DNA of 46,188 bases from Methanothrix sp. (lineage in GTDB: Archaea; Halobacteriota; Methanosarcinia; Methanotrichales; Methanotrichaceae), in NCBI GenBank assembly GCA_030372945.1, contig JAUCQD010000032.1, positions 1 through 46,188 on the forward strand. The letters are read 5' to 3'. Positions 9,532 through 19,824 of this stretch are shown in pieces (the stretch's first letter is position 1; each line of letters opens with the position of its first letter). The notes beneath the pieces were generated by a model. That model was not told the origin of the DNA. It searched no databases and worked only from the letters and a program-made list of their open reading frames with translations. The translations under genes were made by a program, and so were the position numbers.

Positions 9532-9852
9532 CTAAGAGCGTGTCACGTATTCCAGATAGATCTCAGTTAAGTATCTATCGATATAGCTAAATCTTGCGGC
9601 CTTGCCGGTTTGGTGAGACAGCCTGATGCGAAAAGTGCTGCTCGAAGGCACCCTCTCCCTGTAGATGTGGCCTGCCGACAGCATTCTGCAGACCACTCTC
9701 GAGCACTTGCTGCTATCGATACATAAAAGCCTTCGGAGCTCCGACTGGAGAAGGCCGTCTGATGTTGAGCCGATTAGATTTAGTGCTCTCTCTTGCAGGG
9801 CCAAGGAGCTGTTTGCAGGAGTCTCTCCTATCTTTCTTGACATCGCAATCAC
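9532..9852 (-). CDS. Small winged-helix (HTH) transcriptional regulator-like protein
   Basis: ALNLIGSTSDGLLQSELRRLLCIDSSKCSRVVCRMLSAGHIYRERV resembles a MarR/Lrp-like wHTH. Confidence 0.6.
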   Translation of the reverse strand: MIAMSRKIGETPANSSLALQERALNLIGSTSDGLLQSELRRLLCIDSSKCSRVVCRMLSAGHIYRERVPSSSTFRIRLSHQTGKAARFSYIDRYLTEIYLEYVTRS

Positions 9853-10050
9853 AAACCAGGATTAAACTTAATTTATTTTGTTATAGTCATAGTATAAATT
9901 CTTTTTGACAAGATGCTGTTTTTTGTCTTAAAATTTTATAAGAATATCCGAAAATATGAAAAAATAAAAACATACTCATCATGGCGATGACCGATGCAAC
10001 CTGATTCAAACCTTCCATCAGCGTTGCCAAATGCCTGCCCAAGCCCAAAG

Positions 10051-10964
10051 CTATTTGCGTCTTCGGTAGATCTCTCGCATCATCTCTCTGTGCAAAGAAG
10101 CCATCATATCTCCAAGGATGCCGATGAGAAATAGCTGAAAGCCCACGATTATCAATATCGCAGTTAAAATTGTTAGGGGAATGTGCTCAATGCGCCAGTT
10201 GATCCAGTCTCTTGCAACATAAAGTCCGATCAAAAATCCGACTGCACCAAATATGGAGCCGATCAGGCCGAAGAAGAACATGGGATTCTCGGTCTTAGCC
10301 ATTCGAAATATTGTGAGGGCTATCTTCAGTCCGTCTCGAAAAGGATTGAGCTTCGTCCTCGTGCCGATGGCCCTTGGCATGTAGGTGATAGGAATCTCCA
10401 TGATGCGCAATCCCTTTTTCACGCTCTCAATCGTCATCTCCGACTCGATCTCAAATCCCGGCGTGGAGAGATCCAGAAGGCGTATGCCATCTGTCGTGAA
10501 GGCCCTGTACCCTGAGAGGATGTCTTTGAGATGAACGCCGTAGATAAAGACGAAAAAGCGGTTGATGATTTTGTTGCCGAACATGTTCAGACGCTTTAGT
10601 GCACCGCCCTTCAAGTGGCCGAACCGGTTTCCAACAACGTGGTCTGCTCTGCCCTTGAACAAAGGGTCCAAAAGCATAAAAGCCTCGGAAGGCAGATACG
10701 TCCCATCGCCGTCAATCAAAAGTATATACGGTTGTTCGATCGTCTCAAAGACCTCTTTTAGCGCCTGACCCTTGCCTGAGCCCGACTGGAGGACTACGCG
10801 AGCACCGGCAGTTTCTGCCTTCGAGACCGTTGCGTCTTTGCTGTGGCCGTCCACACAACCAGTATGTTCTCGAAGCCCATGGCTCGGAATTCTCGGATCA
10901 CCGATTCGATGGACTCCTCTTCGTCGAGGGTCGGTATGAGGACGCAGACGTCTTGGTAACTCAA
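10051..10964 (-). CDS. GT2-family glycosyltransferase (DPM synthase/AglK-like), interrupted by a frameshift near nt 10853; intact C-terminal ORF is 10051..10854
   Basis: Downstream frame: DGHSKDATVSKAETAGARVVLQSGSGKGQALKEVFE...LLIDGDGTYLP plus two C-terminal TM helices. Upstream frame: LSYQDVCVLIPTLDEEESIESVIREFRAMGFENILVV, the missing GT2 N-terminus. Confidence 0.85.
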
Positions 10965-11013
10965 GCGGGCTCAGCTCTGTACTGGTTGTATTCGGCCTGA
11001 CTGGCGAGGCTCA

Positions 11014-12333
11014 TTAAATAGCTTTTCTCATGGCCTCGTGTATGATCTGCAAATAACGCTCCTCCAGCTCCTTCATATCACTTCCGGCGTCTTCGATGTA
11101 TAACCTTAAAATAGGCTCAGTGTTGCTGGGCCTGATAAGCACGCTATGACTTTCGGTTGTGATCTTCAGCCCGTCGGTTGTATCCGGTTCCTGCCTTGCC
11201 AGAGCCTCGTTCAGTCGACGCATGACGTCCGCCGGATCTTCACTGAGGCGGATGCTAATTTGCCTGTAGGGATAATCCGGTATCTGGTCTGCGAGCGCTG
11301 ATAGCTTTTCGCCTTCTGAGATGATCTCGCCTATGGCCAGGCTCATGGCAAATGGGTCGTCAGAGTACTGGAACTCCGGCAAGAAGAAGTGGCCGCTGCG
11401 CTCTACCCCTAAAACCGCCCTTTCGTTCTTGACACGATTGGCCACGAAGACATCTCCCACCTTCTCTCTCAAAACCTTTATGCCGTCCTTCTCAAGCTCG
11501 CGCTCCATGATCATGGAACAATCGAAGCCTGATATGACCAGATCTCCTGACTTGTACCTGCGACGAGCAATGATTATGGCCACCTTTTCCGGCGGCAATA
11601 CCCTGCCCCTGTCATCGATGATGATCCCTCGATCTGCATCTGGGTCAAAACCCACACCAAAGTCGGCCCCGCTATCGACTACGACCTTACAGGCAGGCAT
11701 GAGAGATTTTTCGTTGGGGGCTGGCCCGCGGCCAGGGAAGCAGCCGTCCATGGTGCCGTTCATCACAATAGAGTCAAAGCCCAGTCTCTCATAAAATGAG
11801 TTCATGGTACACGCAGAACCATTGCCCATGTCCAGGACTATTTTCAGCGACCGCAAAACCTTGAGCTTCCTTGCCACATACTGTCTGTACCTCTCGATGG
11901 CCTCATCTGGCGAGCGGGCGATCTCTCGACCACTTCCAGAGAGAAAGCCGCCTTCGCTGTAGAACTTCATGATGGACGACTCCTGGTAGAGCAGGCCATA
12001 GCCGTCACCTGTCCTGAAACGAACGCCGTTGTACTCTGGGGGGTTGTGAGAGGCGGAGATGTAGGCTGCTGCTTTGAGCCTGTCTGCCCATGTGATATAG
12101 CTCAAAATGGCAATGGGGATGACGCCAAAGCTTTGTACCTCGCAGCCGGTTGAAAGTACCCCATTTAAAAAAGCCTTCTGCAATGATGGCCCGCTGATGC
12201 GCGTATCTCTGCCAAGCGAGACCTTTCCTCCGCCCGCATAAGATCCGAAGGATTCACCCACTCGCCTGGTCAGCTCTTCTGTGAGATCGGTGCCGTAGAC
12301 ACCTCTAACATCATACGCCCTGAAGACTGTCAC
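11014..12333 (-). CDS. Phosphomannomutase/phosphoglucomutase (alpha-D-phosphohexomutase family)
   Basis: FRAYDVRGVYG, AYISASHNPPEYNGVRF, GFDPDADRGIIID and IRPSNTEPILRLYIE motifs. Confidence 0.93.
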   Translation of the reverse strand: MTVFRAYDVRGVYGTDLTEELTRRVGESFGSYAGGGKVSLGRDTRISGPSLQKAFLNGVLSTGCEVQSFGVIPIAILSYITWADRLKAAAYISASHNPPEYNGVRFRTGDGYGLLYQESSIMKFYSEGGFLSGSGREIARSPDEAIERYRQYVARKLKVLRSLKIVLDMGNGSACTMNSFYERLGFDSIVMNGTMDGCFPGRGPAPNEKSLMPACKVVVDSGADFGVGFDPDADRGIIIDDRGRVLPPEKVAIIIARRRYKSGDLVISGFDCSMIMERELEKDGIKVLREKVGDVFVANRVKNERAVLGVERSGHFFLPEFQYSDDPFAMSLAIGEIISEGEKLSALADQIPDYPYRQISIRLSEDPADVMRRLNEALARQEPDTTDGLKITTESHSVLIRPSNTEPILRLYIEDAGSDMKELEERYLQIIHEAMRKAI

Positions 12334-12398
12334 AAGATCTAAGTTGGCTGCGGCATTTAAATTATTTTCTGCCCATCAGACACAGTTTGGCAGCAAAA

Positions 12399-12677
12399 TC
12401 ATTCATGCTTTGCGAGAACTATCTCCATGGAGGAGACATTCACAGTTCTGCCCTCATCGTTAGGGATGGCCTCTGTGCCGATGGTTATTCCCAAAACCCT
12501 GAGGTTGGGCATGAACCTGTTTTTAGCGATCTCTGCAGCATCAACTGCACGTGAGATCGAGCGCCCCCTGGCCTTCAGTGTGACGCTAGAGACCGGCTTG
12601 TTGAACTGGGTCATCAATGCAAGCACGTAGTTCATGACTGGCTTGTCTCCGATGAAGATCACTGCATTGTCTTCCAT
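12399..12677 (-). CDS. albA: DNA/RNA-binding protein Alba
   Basis: [20 protein letters not shown]...[24 protein letters not shown] is the Alba signature. Confidence 0.95.
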   Translation of the reverse strand: MEDNAVIFIGDKPVMNYVLALMTQFNKPVSSVTLKARGRSISRAVDAAEIAKNRFMPNLRVLGITIGTEAIPNDEGRTVNVSSMEIVLAKHE

Positions 12678-12715
12678 ACACTCACCCCATCCTTTTGCTT
12701 TTCTTGGGCAGGTTA

Positions 12716-13486
12716 TTAATCCTTTCTCCCGAGGACTGAGGCAAAGGCAAAATTGGGCTTTACTGCTTCTATCTTTATGCGCAGTCGCTCGCCAATCTTC
12801 GCCCCGCGCACAATGACCGCGAAGCCATCCACCATGGCCACACCATCACCGGATTTGCCAGTAGACTCAATCAGAACATCAAGGATGTCTCCTCTTCGCA
12901 CCGGCCCCGTGAGGAGCTTCTTGGCGACTATGTAGGTCTCTGCACTCTCCTTCCTGGAGGCGGCAGGAGTGTGGGCCTGCACAGATTCAAACTCCCTTTT
13001 CACCTCGTTCAGATAATCTGCGAACATGTCGCCCTGGAAGACCTTGACCACGAAGTTGCCCCGCGGCTTGAGAAGCTTCAGAGCAGCGCGCAGCGCAGAG
13101 CGCGCCAGGTCTACTGACACAGCATGGTCCATGTCCCAGGCGCCGGTTAATTTGGGAGCAGCATCGCAGATCACCACATCTGCGCTTCCACCAAGTGCGT
13201 TCTTGATCATGTCCACAGTGCTCTCCTGAGTGATGTCAGCCTTAAGGGTGATCACATCCGGGATGCGCTCGATCTCCTCCAGGTCCACCCCCACGATCCT
13301 TCCGCCTGATAGCTTGCGGGCCACCTGTAGCCATCCGCCAGGCGCAGCCCCCAGGTCCACGACGCTGTCGCCCCTCTTGATGATGTGGAACTTTTCGTTT
13401 ATCTGCAAGAGCTTGAAGGCGGAGCGGGCCCTGTAGCCCTCTTCTTTTGCGAGACGATAATAGTAATCTCTCTGATCCCTGGCCAT
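12716..13486 (-). CDS. rlmE: 23S rRNA (uridine-2'-O-)-methyltransferase RlmE/FtsJ with C-terminal TRAM domain
   Basis: [31 protein letters not shown] and [12 protein letters not shown]-terminal [31 protein letters not shown] resembles TRAM. Confidence 0.93.
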   Translation of the reverse strand: MARDQRDYYYRLAKEEGYRARSAFKLLQINEKFHIIKRGDSVVDLGAAPGGWLQVARKLSGGRIVGVDLEEIERIPDVITLKADITQESTVDMIKNALGGSADVVICDAAPKLTGAWDMDHAVSVDLARSALRAALKLLKPRGNFVVKVFQGDMFADYLNEVKREFESVQAHTPAASRKESAETYIVAKKLLTGPVRRGDILDVLIESTGKSGDGVAMVDGFAVIVRGAKIGERLRIKIEAVKPNFAFASVLGRKD

Positions 13487-13576
13487 CCCTTGGAGAAAAG
13501 AGAGTCAAAGGATAAAGGTTTGCCCAGCAGATCACCAGCGACGATGTTATATGGCGGACGAGACATAATGCATCTC

Positions 13577-13888
13577 TGCGAGAGAGGAAGGGCGGCTGCC
13601 GCTGGCCAGTCTTTGGTCGGTGTGGAAAGTCCCCCCACCCCTGGACACACAGACATCCCAAAGGATGTGGGGCGAGAGCTCCGGCTCTGGCACAGAAACG
13701 AGACCGCTCCGCGCAAAAGCGATGATGCCGCGAGGCTGAAGGTCGCGCTGGGTTTGCGGATGAAACGGCGAAACCCTGTGGGTGCAAGCCAAAATAGGGC
13801 TGTTAAACTGGATGTCCAGCCAAGCCCGGGTATGGCGCTAAGCTGAATGCCGCCGTGAACAGAAGGGGGCTTACTCTCCTCACTCGCA
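13577..13888 (+). ncRNA. rnpB: RNase P RNA
   Basis: CR-I GGAAAGTCCCCC and CR-V ACAGAAGGGGGCTTACT form P4 (AAG[U]CCCCC with GGGGGCTT, including the bulged U). Also CACAGAAACGAGACCG, GATGAAACGGCGAAACCC and GGGTGCAAGCCAAAATAGG. P1 ends TGCGAG...CTCGCA pair. TATA-like gttatat lies upstream. Confidence 0.92.
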
Positions 13889-14452
13889 TATTTCACCCAG
13901 TACCGCTCGCGCAACCAGCCTGGCGACACGCACAGGCTCTGGAATGCGGCCTTCCAGGGTGAATTTGTTGAGCAGAACCCTTGCATCTTCAGCTGTTGCG
14001 CCAAGGGTGCGCACATAAACTTCGTAGCCTGTCTTGAGCAGCACACACTCCCGCTCGCCCAGGGCGCGATAGCGACGCAGCTTCTCTTCCGGCTCAGGGA
14101 AGTACTCGAGAATGTATCTCTCAAGGCCCTGTGATTCTTCGTAGGTCAGGCAGACCAGAGGCTTTTGGACATCGTCGAAGACCTCTTGCAGGTCGATTAT
14201 GTTAAACCAGCTAACTGCAGCTCCGCTCAGGAGCAGGACGTTCACATCGGTGCGGTCGAGATCCTTGTATATTTTCAGGACTGCCTCAGTGGCATCATCC
14301 CCGCCTACTGTGGCACAGGCAGTCGCCAGGCCATCGACGCGCAGGTCCCCGCGCATAACCACGCCCGCCAAAACAGATGATGGGCTGGAGCGAAAAAAGC
14401 TCTCTGCGATGCCAAGGCACCTTGGCGCTGGCTTGTTTAGGCGAAGGGGCAT
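13880..14452 (-). CDS. DUF99 family protein
   Basis: LGIAESFFRSSPSSVLAGVVMRGDLRVDGLATACATVGGDDATEAVL resembles the DUF99 N-terminus. Confidence 0.85.
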   Translation of the reverse strand: MPLRLNKPAPRCLGIAESFFRSSPSSVLAGVVMRGDLRVDGLATACATVGGDDATEAVLKIYKDLDRTDVNVLLLSGAAVSWFNIIDLQEVFDDVQKPLVCLTYEESQGLERYILEYFPEPEEKLRRYRALGERECVLLKTGYEVYVRTLGATAEDARVLLNKFTLEGRIPEPVRVARLVARAVLGEICE

Positions 14453-14470
14453 GTATGACTCCTGCAGCTC

Positions 14471-14779
14471 TCAAGACCCGTTTTTCCAGGTCTCTTCCAT
14501 TATGTGCCGTCCCTTTTCCATCACGTACTTCAAAGACGGTGCCAATTGCAAGATCGCCTCCAGTGGCATCTCCTCTCCAGTGATGGAGACTGCATACTGC
14601 AACCCTGGCTCTATGATGAGCATGGCAAGCGGCACAAGCCAGCTTCCAAGTGCTTTTCCGTCCTCTGCCTTCAGAGCGGAGACCTCTATCACTGTGTAGA
14701 TGCTCCTGTCTCCGGCTAAAATCTCCTCTGCCACTATTATCTCCGTCTCGACCCTGGGAGGCTTTATCCCAAACATCAT
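14471..14779 (-). CDS. Hypothetical protein in the GerW/DUF2953 cluster
   Basis: Short-gap/overlapping gene order with the next two CDSs; weak resemblance of its C-terminal half to GerW. Confidence 0.6.
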   Translation of the reverse strand: MMFGIKPPRVETEIIVAEEILAGDRSIYTVIEVSALKAEDGKALGSWLVPLAMLIIEPGLQYAVSITGEEMPLEAILQLAPSLKYVMEKGRHIMEETWKNGS

Positions 14780-15399
14780 CGCCTCTCTCGTATTATCATT
14801 ATCAATAGCTCTCTTATCTTCTTTTCCCGCAGGGCGTTGATCAAGGCAACAGACGGCCAGAGCATCCTTACTCCAAGCTCGAATGTGATATCTCCTTCCA
14901 GCAGTTGCTCCTCAAAGCAGGGCTCTATGTGGATGCTTGTGCGCAAGTGACCTGTGGCTGCTGCTAAGGACCAAAGATAACCGCTCATCACAGCGGTCTG
15001 TACAGGGTCGTACAGCCCAAAGCAGATGCTACAGGATGCCTTTTGAAAATTTATCGATTTGCTCAGATATTTTAAGGACGGGATGGCTGCCTGGATGGCA
15101 TCAAGCAGGGATTTTATGCCGACTGGATGAGATGAGCTGTGTTCTGGAGAGTCAGTCGAACTTGGCTCATCAGCTGATGCAGGCTCGATAGTCGGCATAA
15201 AATCCCTGAATCCTTTTTTTATGGCAACTCCAAGCCAGATGATTTTGTAGGACATCTGCATCATCGGGCCTCTTATTCTCAAGCCAAATGAGAGATTGAG
15301 GGGGATGATAAAAAAGAGGACCAAAAACAAGAGAATTAGTGCTGCCAAAATCAATATCATCGAGAACAGGCTGTGGGAGACCTGCATCCATGTGAGCAT
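14776..15399 (-). CDS. DUF2953 (YtfI-like) membrane protein
   Basis: N-terminal TM helix, then ...LSFGLRIRGPMMQMSYKIIWLGVAIKKG...CSICFGLYDPVQTAVMSGYLWSL, DUF2953-like pattern; adjacent to a GerW homologue. Confidence 0.75.
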   Translation of the reverse strand: MLTWMQVSHSLFSMILILAALILLFLVLFFIIPLNLSFGLRIRGPMMQMSYKIIWLGVAIKKGFRDFMPTIEPASADEPSSTDSPEHSSSHPVGIKSLLDAIQAAIPSLKYLSKSINFQKASCSICFGLYDPVQTAVMSGYLWSLAAATGHLRTSIHIEPCFEEQLLEGDITFELGVRMLWPSVALINALREKKIRELLIMIIRERR

Positions 15400-15408
15400 C
15401 GAAAAGAC

Positions 15409-15819
15409 CTACTCGATGTTAATTTTGGCAATCTGTCCGGGCTTCTTCTCTCTGTCCTCCTTTCTGCCTGTCAGTTTTTCCATCACGATGTGGGCGATGT
15501 TTGCCATCGGCTCAGAGAGAGGACTTGGAGCCCCCAAGGGAACGACCTTCACGCCCTCAGAGCCGGCGATCCCTTTGAAGACGATCACCACAGCCACAGG
15601 AAAGACGCCCACTCCCCCACCGGCTCCTCCAGTCACCCCTCTATTGCCCAAATCTTCGCTCCCGCGACCAATGCCAGTGCCAAAGCCCATGCCCATCTTC
15701 GTGATGGGTATGATGATCTTGTCCTCCATCTCTATAGGCTCGCCGATTATGTTTCTGGCCGAGAGAGCTTTGAGGAGCTCATCAACCGTGGCCTTTATGG
15801 CATCCTCTGCAGCCATCAA
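15409..15819 (-). CDS. GerW/YtfJ family protein
   Basis: VIGEPI..DKIIIPITKMGMGFGTGIGRG...GGAGGGVGVFPVAVVIVFKG..VKVVPL is the YtfJ/GerW glycine-rich signature. Confidence 0.88.
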   Translation of the reverse strand: MMAAEDAIKATVDELLKALSARNIIGEPIEMEDKIIIPITKMGMGFGTGIGRGSEDLGNRGVTGGAGGGVGVFPVAVVIVFKGIAGSEGVKVVPLGAPSPLSEPMANIAHIVMEKLTGRKEDREKKPGQIAKINIE

Positions 15820-15965
15820 TATCTCCCAAAATAACTATAGCCTCTGCGTATATACTCCTTTCTGCCTGAAGTTCGATCCCAAGCCGGTAGCGTCGTTAGC
15901 TTTATCAATCATTAAAGATCAAAAGGCCAGAACCGGCCTGTTGGCCGAAAGGTGATTGAACATGA

Positions 15966-17489
15966 ATGCGTGGGATCGCTTTATCGGATAAAATCCGATT
16001 TCTTGACACTACGTTGCGTGATGGTGAACAAACGCCCGGCGTCTCCCTCGATGTGGAGGAGAAGCTTGCCATCGCACGCGGGCTGGACTCCTTGGGTGTG
16101 CAAGTGATTGAGGCTGGCTCTGCCATGACCTCTGAGGGAGAGCGTCAGTCAATAAAGGCAGTTGCCGCTTCTGGTCTTGATGCTGAAATCTGCAGCTATG
16201 CTCGCGCATTGACTTCAGATGTTGATGCTGCCCTGGACTGCGATGTCGATTCCATCCATCTCGTTGTGCCTGCATCAGACCTTCACATCGAATGCAAGCT
16301 CAGGTCTGACAGAAAATCAGTGATACGTAAAGCCGTAGAAGTGACGGAGTTTGCAAAAGACCATGGACTGATCGTGGAATTGAGCGGCGAAGATGCCAGC
16401 AGGGCGGACCTGGATTATCTGACAAGCCTTTACATGGCAGGAATTGATGCAGGCGCTGACAGGCTGGCCTTCTGCGACACTGTTGGCGTGCTGGTTCCAG
16501 AGGTGACGGCCGAGATCTTTGAGAGGCTGTCTCACCTTTGCAAGCCCATAAGCGTGCACTGCCACAACGACTTTGGAATGGCCACTGCCAATACCGTGGC
16601 GGCCTTGCGGGCAGGGGCGGCCCAGGCGCACGTGACCGTAAATGGCATTGGGGAGCGTGCAGGAAATGCCAGCCTGGAAGAGGTTGTCATGACATTGGAG
16701 TCCCTCTACAAGATCAACACAGGGATCAAATGCCAGGACATCTACCAGCTATCGCGGCTCGTATCGCGAACGGCTGGACTGCCTCTCTCTCCCAACAAGG
16801 CAATAGTCGGAGAGAATGCCTTCACACATGAGGCAGGAATTCACGTGCACGGCCTCCTGGCGAACACCAAGACATACGAGCCGATGCAACCTGAGACAGT
16901 GGGCAGGAAGAGGCGCATTGTGCTCGGCAAGCATGCTGGCCGGGCCTCTGTGGAGCTTGCTCTGCATGAGTTCGGCATACGCGTCTCTGAGGACCAGTTG
17001 GCTCAGATAGTCTCAAGGGTAAAGGAGCTGGGCGACAAGGGCAAGCGCGTGTCGGATGCAGATTTACAGACGATAGCCGATACGGTGCTCTCCATCCAGA
17101 AGGAGCCGAAGGTCAAGCTGCATGAGCTGACTGTGGTAGCAGGAAATACGGTAACTCCTACGGCCTCCGTGAAGATCCAGCTCAACGGCTCTGAGAAGCT
17201 GGAGGCTGGCATTGGCGTTGGGCCCGTGGACGCGGCGATCAATGCGATTCGCAGGGCGATCTCTGGGGTTGCAGACGTCCGCCTTGAAGAGTATCATGTG
17301 GACGCCATCACAGGTGGAACAAATGCGCTGGTGGAAGTATGGGTGACGATGGCAATGGCTGACAGGAAGATCACTGCTCGGGGAGCAGACGCTGACATAA
17401 TCATGGCATCGGTCGAGGCTGTGCTGGAGGGCATCAACAGGCTGATGCGGCTGGAAGAGGAGGACAGGCTAAGATGTCAAATAAGATGA
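15966..17489 (+). CDS. leuA: 2-isopropylmalate synthase/(R)-citramalate synthase family protein
   Basis: [51 protein letters not shown] and a C-terminal regulatory domain. Substrate (LeuA, CimA or AksA) not determinable here. Confidence 0.9.
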   Translation: MRGIALSDKIRFLDTTLRDGEQTPGVSLDVEEKLAIARGLDSLGVQVIEAGSAMTSEGERQSIKAVAASGLDAEICSYARALTSDVDAALDCDVDSIHLVVPASDLHIECKLRSDRKSVIRKAVEVTEFAKDHGLIVELSGEDASRADLDYLTSLYMAGIDAGADRLAFCDTVGVLVPEVTAEIFERLSHLCKPISVHCHNDFGMATANTVAALRAGAAQAHVTVNGIGERAGNASLEEVVMTLESLYKINTGIKCQDIYQLSRLVSRTAGLPLSPNKAIVGENAFTHEAGIHVHGLLANTKTYEPMQPETVGRKRRIVLGKHAGRASVELALHEFGIRVSEDQLAQIVSRVKELGDKGKRVSDADLQTIADTVLSIQKEPKVKLHELTVVAGNTVTPTASVKIQLNGSEKLEAGIGVGPVDAAINAIRRAISGVADVRLEEYHVDAITGGTNALVEVWVTMAMADRKITARGADADIIMASVEAVLEGINRLMRLEEEDRLRCQIR

Positions 17490-19228
17490 CAGGTGCCCAG
17501 GCGGTATTGGAGTGTCTGAAGAGGGAAGGCGTAGACGTGGTATTCGGACTTCCCGGCGGGGTACTGCTGCCCCTCTACGATGCCATCTATCAGTCGGATA
17601 TTCGCCATATTCTGGTGCGGCATGAGCAGGGTGCAGCTCATATGGCCGATGGCTATGCCAGAGCTACTGGAAATGTTGGAGTGTGCATCGCAACCTCCGG
17701 GCCCGGGGCGACGAACCTTGTCACTGGGATTGCCAATGCCTACATGGACTCAGTGCCAATGGTGGCCATCACAGGCCAGGTCAACACCTGGCTGATAGGC
17801 AAGGATGCTTTCCAGGAGGCGGACATAACGGGAATCACCCTGCCAATAACCAAGCACAACTATCTCCTGCGCAGCGCCAAAGATATCTCTCGCGTCTTTC
17901 GCGAGGCTTTCTACATCGCTCGCACAGGCCGCCCGGGACCTGTGCTGATCGATCTTCCAAGAGATGTGACTGTGGATGAGGTTGAGTTCACCTGGCCTGA
18001 GGTGAATTTGCCAGGCTATCATCCCTCTGTCAAGGTGCATGAGATGCAGATCAAGAAGGCTGCCAGGGCACTGATGGAGGCACAGAGGCCTGTGATCTAC
18101 GTTGGAGGTGGTGTGAAGCTCGCAGGCGCCCATAAGTCGCTCTTCGACCTGGCGACGAAGATCAACGCCCCTGTCACAACGACGCTCATGGGCATAGGCT
18201 GCTTCCCCGAGGACCATCCTCTCTCTTTAGGGATGCTCGGGATGCATGGCACAAAGTATGCCAACTATGCCATCCAGGAGTCGGACTTGATATTGGCCGT
18301 TGGCGCCAGGTTTGACGATCGTGTGACAGGAAAGATCTCCAGCTTCGCTCCCCACGCCAAGATAGTTCATATCGATGTGGACCCAGCAGAAGTTGGCAAG
18401 AACGTGCGCGTGGACATCCCCGTGGTGGGAGATGCAAAGAATGCATTGATGGCGCTTGAAAAGGAGGTCCAGCCCAAACCGAGGAGTGCGTGGAATGAGA
18501 AGATCGATGGCTGGAAGAGAGACTATCCTCTGACCTACATTCCCGATATGAATATCATCAAGCCTCAATTCGTGATCGAGAAGCTCTGTCAGCTTGCGCC
18601 CGATGCCATCATCACAACAGAGGTGGGTCAGAATCAGATGTGGGCAGCGCAGTTCTTTGTGCACAAGGACCCACAGAAGTTCATATCATCAGGTGGCCTG
18701 GGCACCATGGGATACGGATTTCCTGCAGCCATCGGGGCCAAGATAGGTCGCCCGGAGTGCGATGTGATCGACATCGCAGGCGATGGCAGTTTTCTCATGA
18801 ACAGCCAGGAGCTGGCGACAGCTGTTGTGAACGATATCCCTGTGAAGGTGGCAATTTTAAACAACGGATGCCTTGGAATGGTTCGGCAGTGGCAGGAGCT
18901 CTTCTTCGAGAAGAGGTATTCAGCCACGATCCTTGGAAGGACCAGCCCAGATTTCGTCAAGCTGGCCGAGGCCTACGGCGCAATGGGATTGAGGGCCACT
19001 AAGCCATCAGAGGTCGAACCCGTGATCCGCGCAGCTTTGGCTACCGACAGGCCTGTCATCATGGACTTCATAGTAAACCCGGCAGAGAAAGTCTCGCCGA
19101 TGGTGCCAGCTGGCGCAACATTGAGCGAGATTTTGGAGCTTGAGTGGTGCGAAGAGGGCCACATCAGTCACCTGGAGAAGGTCTACGCCGATGCTCGCAA
19201 AGCGATCTTTGGAGAGGAGGGGTACTAG
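17474..19228 (+). CDS. ilvB: Acetolactate synthase large subunit
   Basis: TPP enzyme: VFGLPGGVLLPLYDA, RHEQGAAHMADGYARATG, GDGSFLMNSQELATAVVNDIPVKVAILNN. Confidence 0.96.
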   Translation: MSNKMTGAQAVLECLKREGVDVVFGLPGGVLLPLYDAIYQSDIRHILVRHEQGAAHMADGYARATGNVGVCIATSGPGATNLVTGIANAYMDSVPMVAITGQVNTWLIGKDAFQEADITGITLPITKHNYLLRSAKDISRVFREAFYIARTGRPGPVLIDLPRDVTVDEVEFTWPEVNLPGYHPSVKVHEMQIKKAARALMEAQRPVIYVGGGVKLAGAHKSLFDLATKINAPVTTTLMGIGCFPEDHPLSLGMLGMHGTKYANYAIQESDLILAVGARFDDRVTGKISSFAPHAKIVHIDVDPAEVGKNVRVDIPVVGDAKNALMALEKEVQPKPRSAWNEKIDGWKRDYPLTYIPDMNIIKPQFVIEKLCQLAPDAIITTEVGQNQMWAAQFFVHKDPQKFISSGGLGTMGYGFPAAIGAKIGRPECDVIDIAGDGSFLMNSQELATAVVNDIPVKVAILNNGCLGMVRQWQELFFEKRYSATILGRTSPDFVKLAEAYGAMGLRATKPSEVEPVIRAALATDRPVIMDFIVNPAEKVSPMVPAGATLSEILELEWCEEGHISHLEKVYADARKAIFGEEGY

Positions 19229-19720
19229 ATGAGACACACCATCGCTGTCATAGTAGAGAATAAGTCGGGTGTTTTGACCCGCATTGCAGGGCTCTTCAGC
19301 CGCAGGTCCTTCAACATCGACAGCCTCTCAGTAGGTGCTACCGACAATCCTGATTACTCCCGCATGACCATCACAGTCGAAGGGGACAAAGATGTTCTGG
19401 AGCAGGTCATAAAGCAGCTTAGCAAGCTGATAAATGTCATTCGAGTCAGCGAGCTTGTCCCCTCGGAGTCTGTGGAGAGGGAGCTTGCAGTCATAAAGGT
19501 GACAGCCGACAAGGATACCAGGGGCGAGATCATGCAGATCGCGAACATCTTCAGGGCCAAGGTCATCGATGTCTCGGCGCGCTCAATGATCATCGAGGTT
19601 ACTGGCGATGAGGAGAAGATCAACGCCATCGTTCAGTTGCTGCGACAGTTCGGGATCAAGGAGATGGCTCGTACCGGCAAGGTCTCCATGGTCAGGGGCA
19701 CAAGGGTGATCAAGGCCTAA
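19229..19720 (+). CDS. ilvN: Acetolactate synthase small subunit
   Basis: [39 protein letters not shown] domain; directly follows ilvB. Confidence 0.96.
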   Translation: MRHTIAVIVENKSGVLTRIAGLFSRRSFNIDSLSVGATDNPDYSRMTITVEGDKDVLEQVIKQLSKLINVIRVSELVPSESVERELAVIKVTADKDTRGEIMQIANIFRAKVIDVSARSMIIEVTGDEEKINAIVQLLRQFGIKEMARTGKVSMVRGTRVIKA

Positions 19721-19824
19721 CAGCTCCTCGGGCAGAAAGCCCTTTTAAGGTAAGAGCTTCATCAACATTTTTGTGATTGTCGTTATTATTATGACTTTAG
19801 GAAAAGAGAAAAGGAGGAATAAAA

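Noticed and set aside
9865-10050. AT-rich intergenic region with C/D-box-like strings (ATGATGA on the minus strand, CTGA nearby)
   Set aside because: C and D boxes could not be placed at proper spacing with flanking complementarity; most likely promoter DNA of the small HTH gene.
13399-14124. 241-aa minus-strand ORF plus 153-aa plus-strand ORF at 13385..13846
   Set aside because: Both cover the RNase P RNA region and overlap real genes; the RNA signatures explain the sequence.
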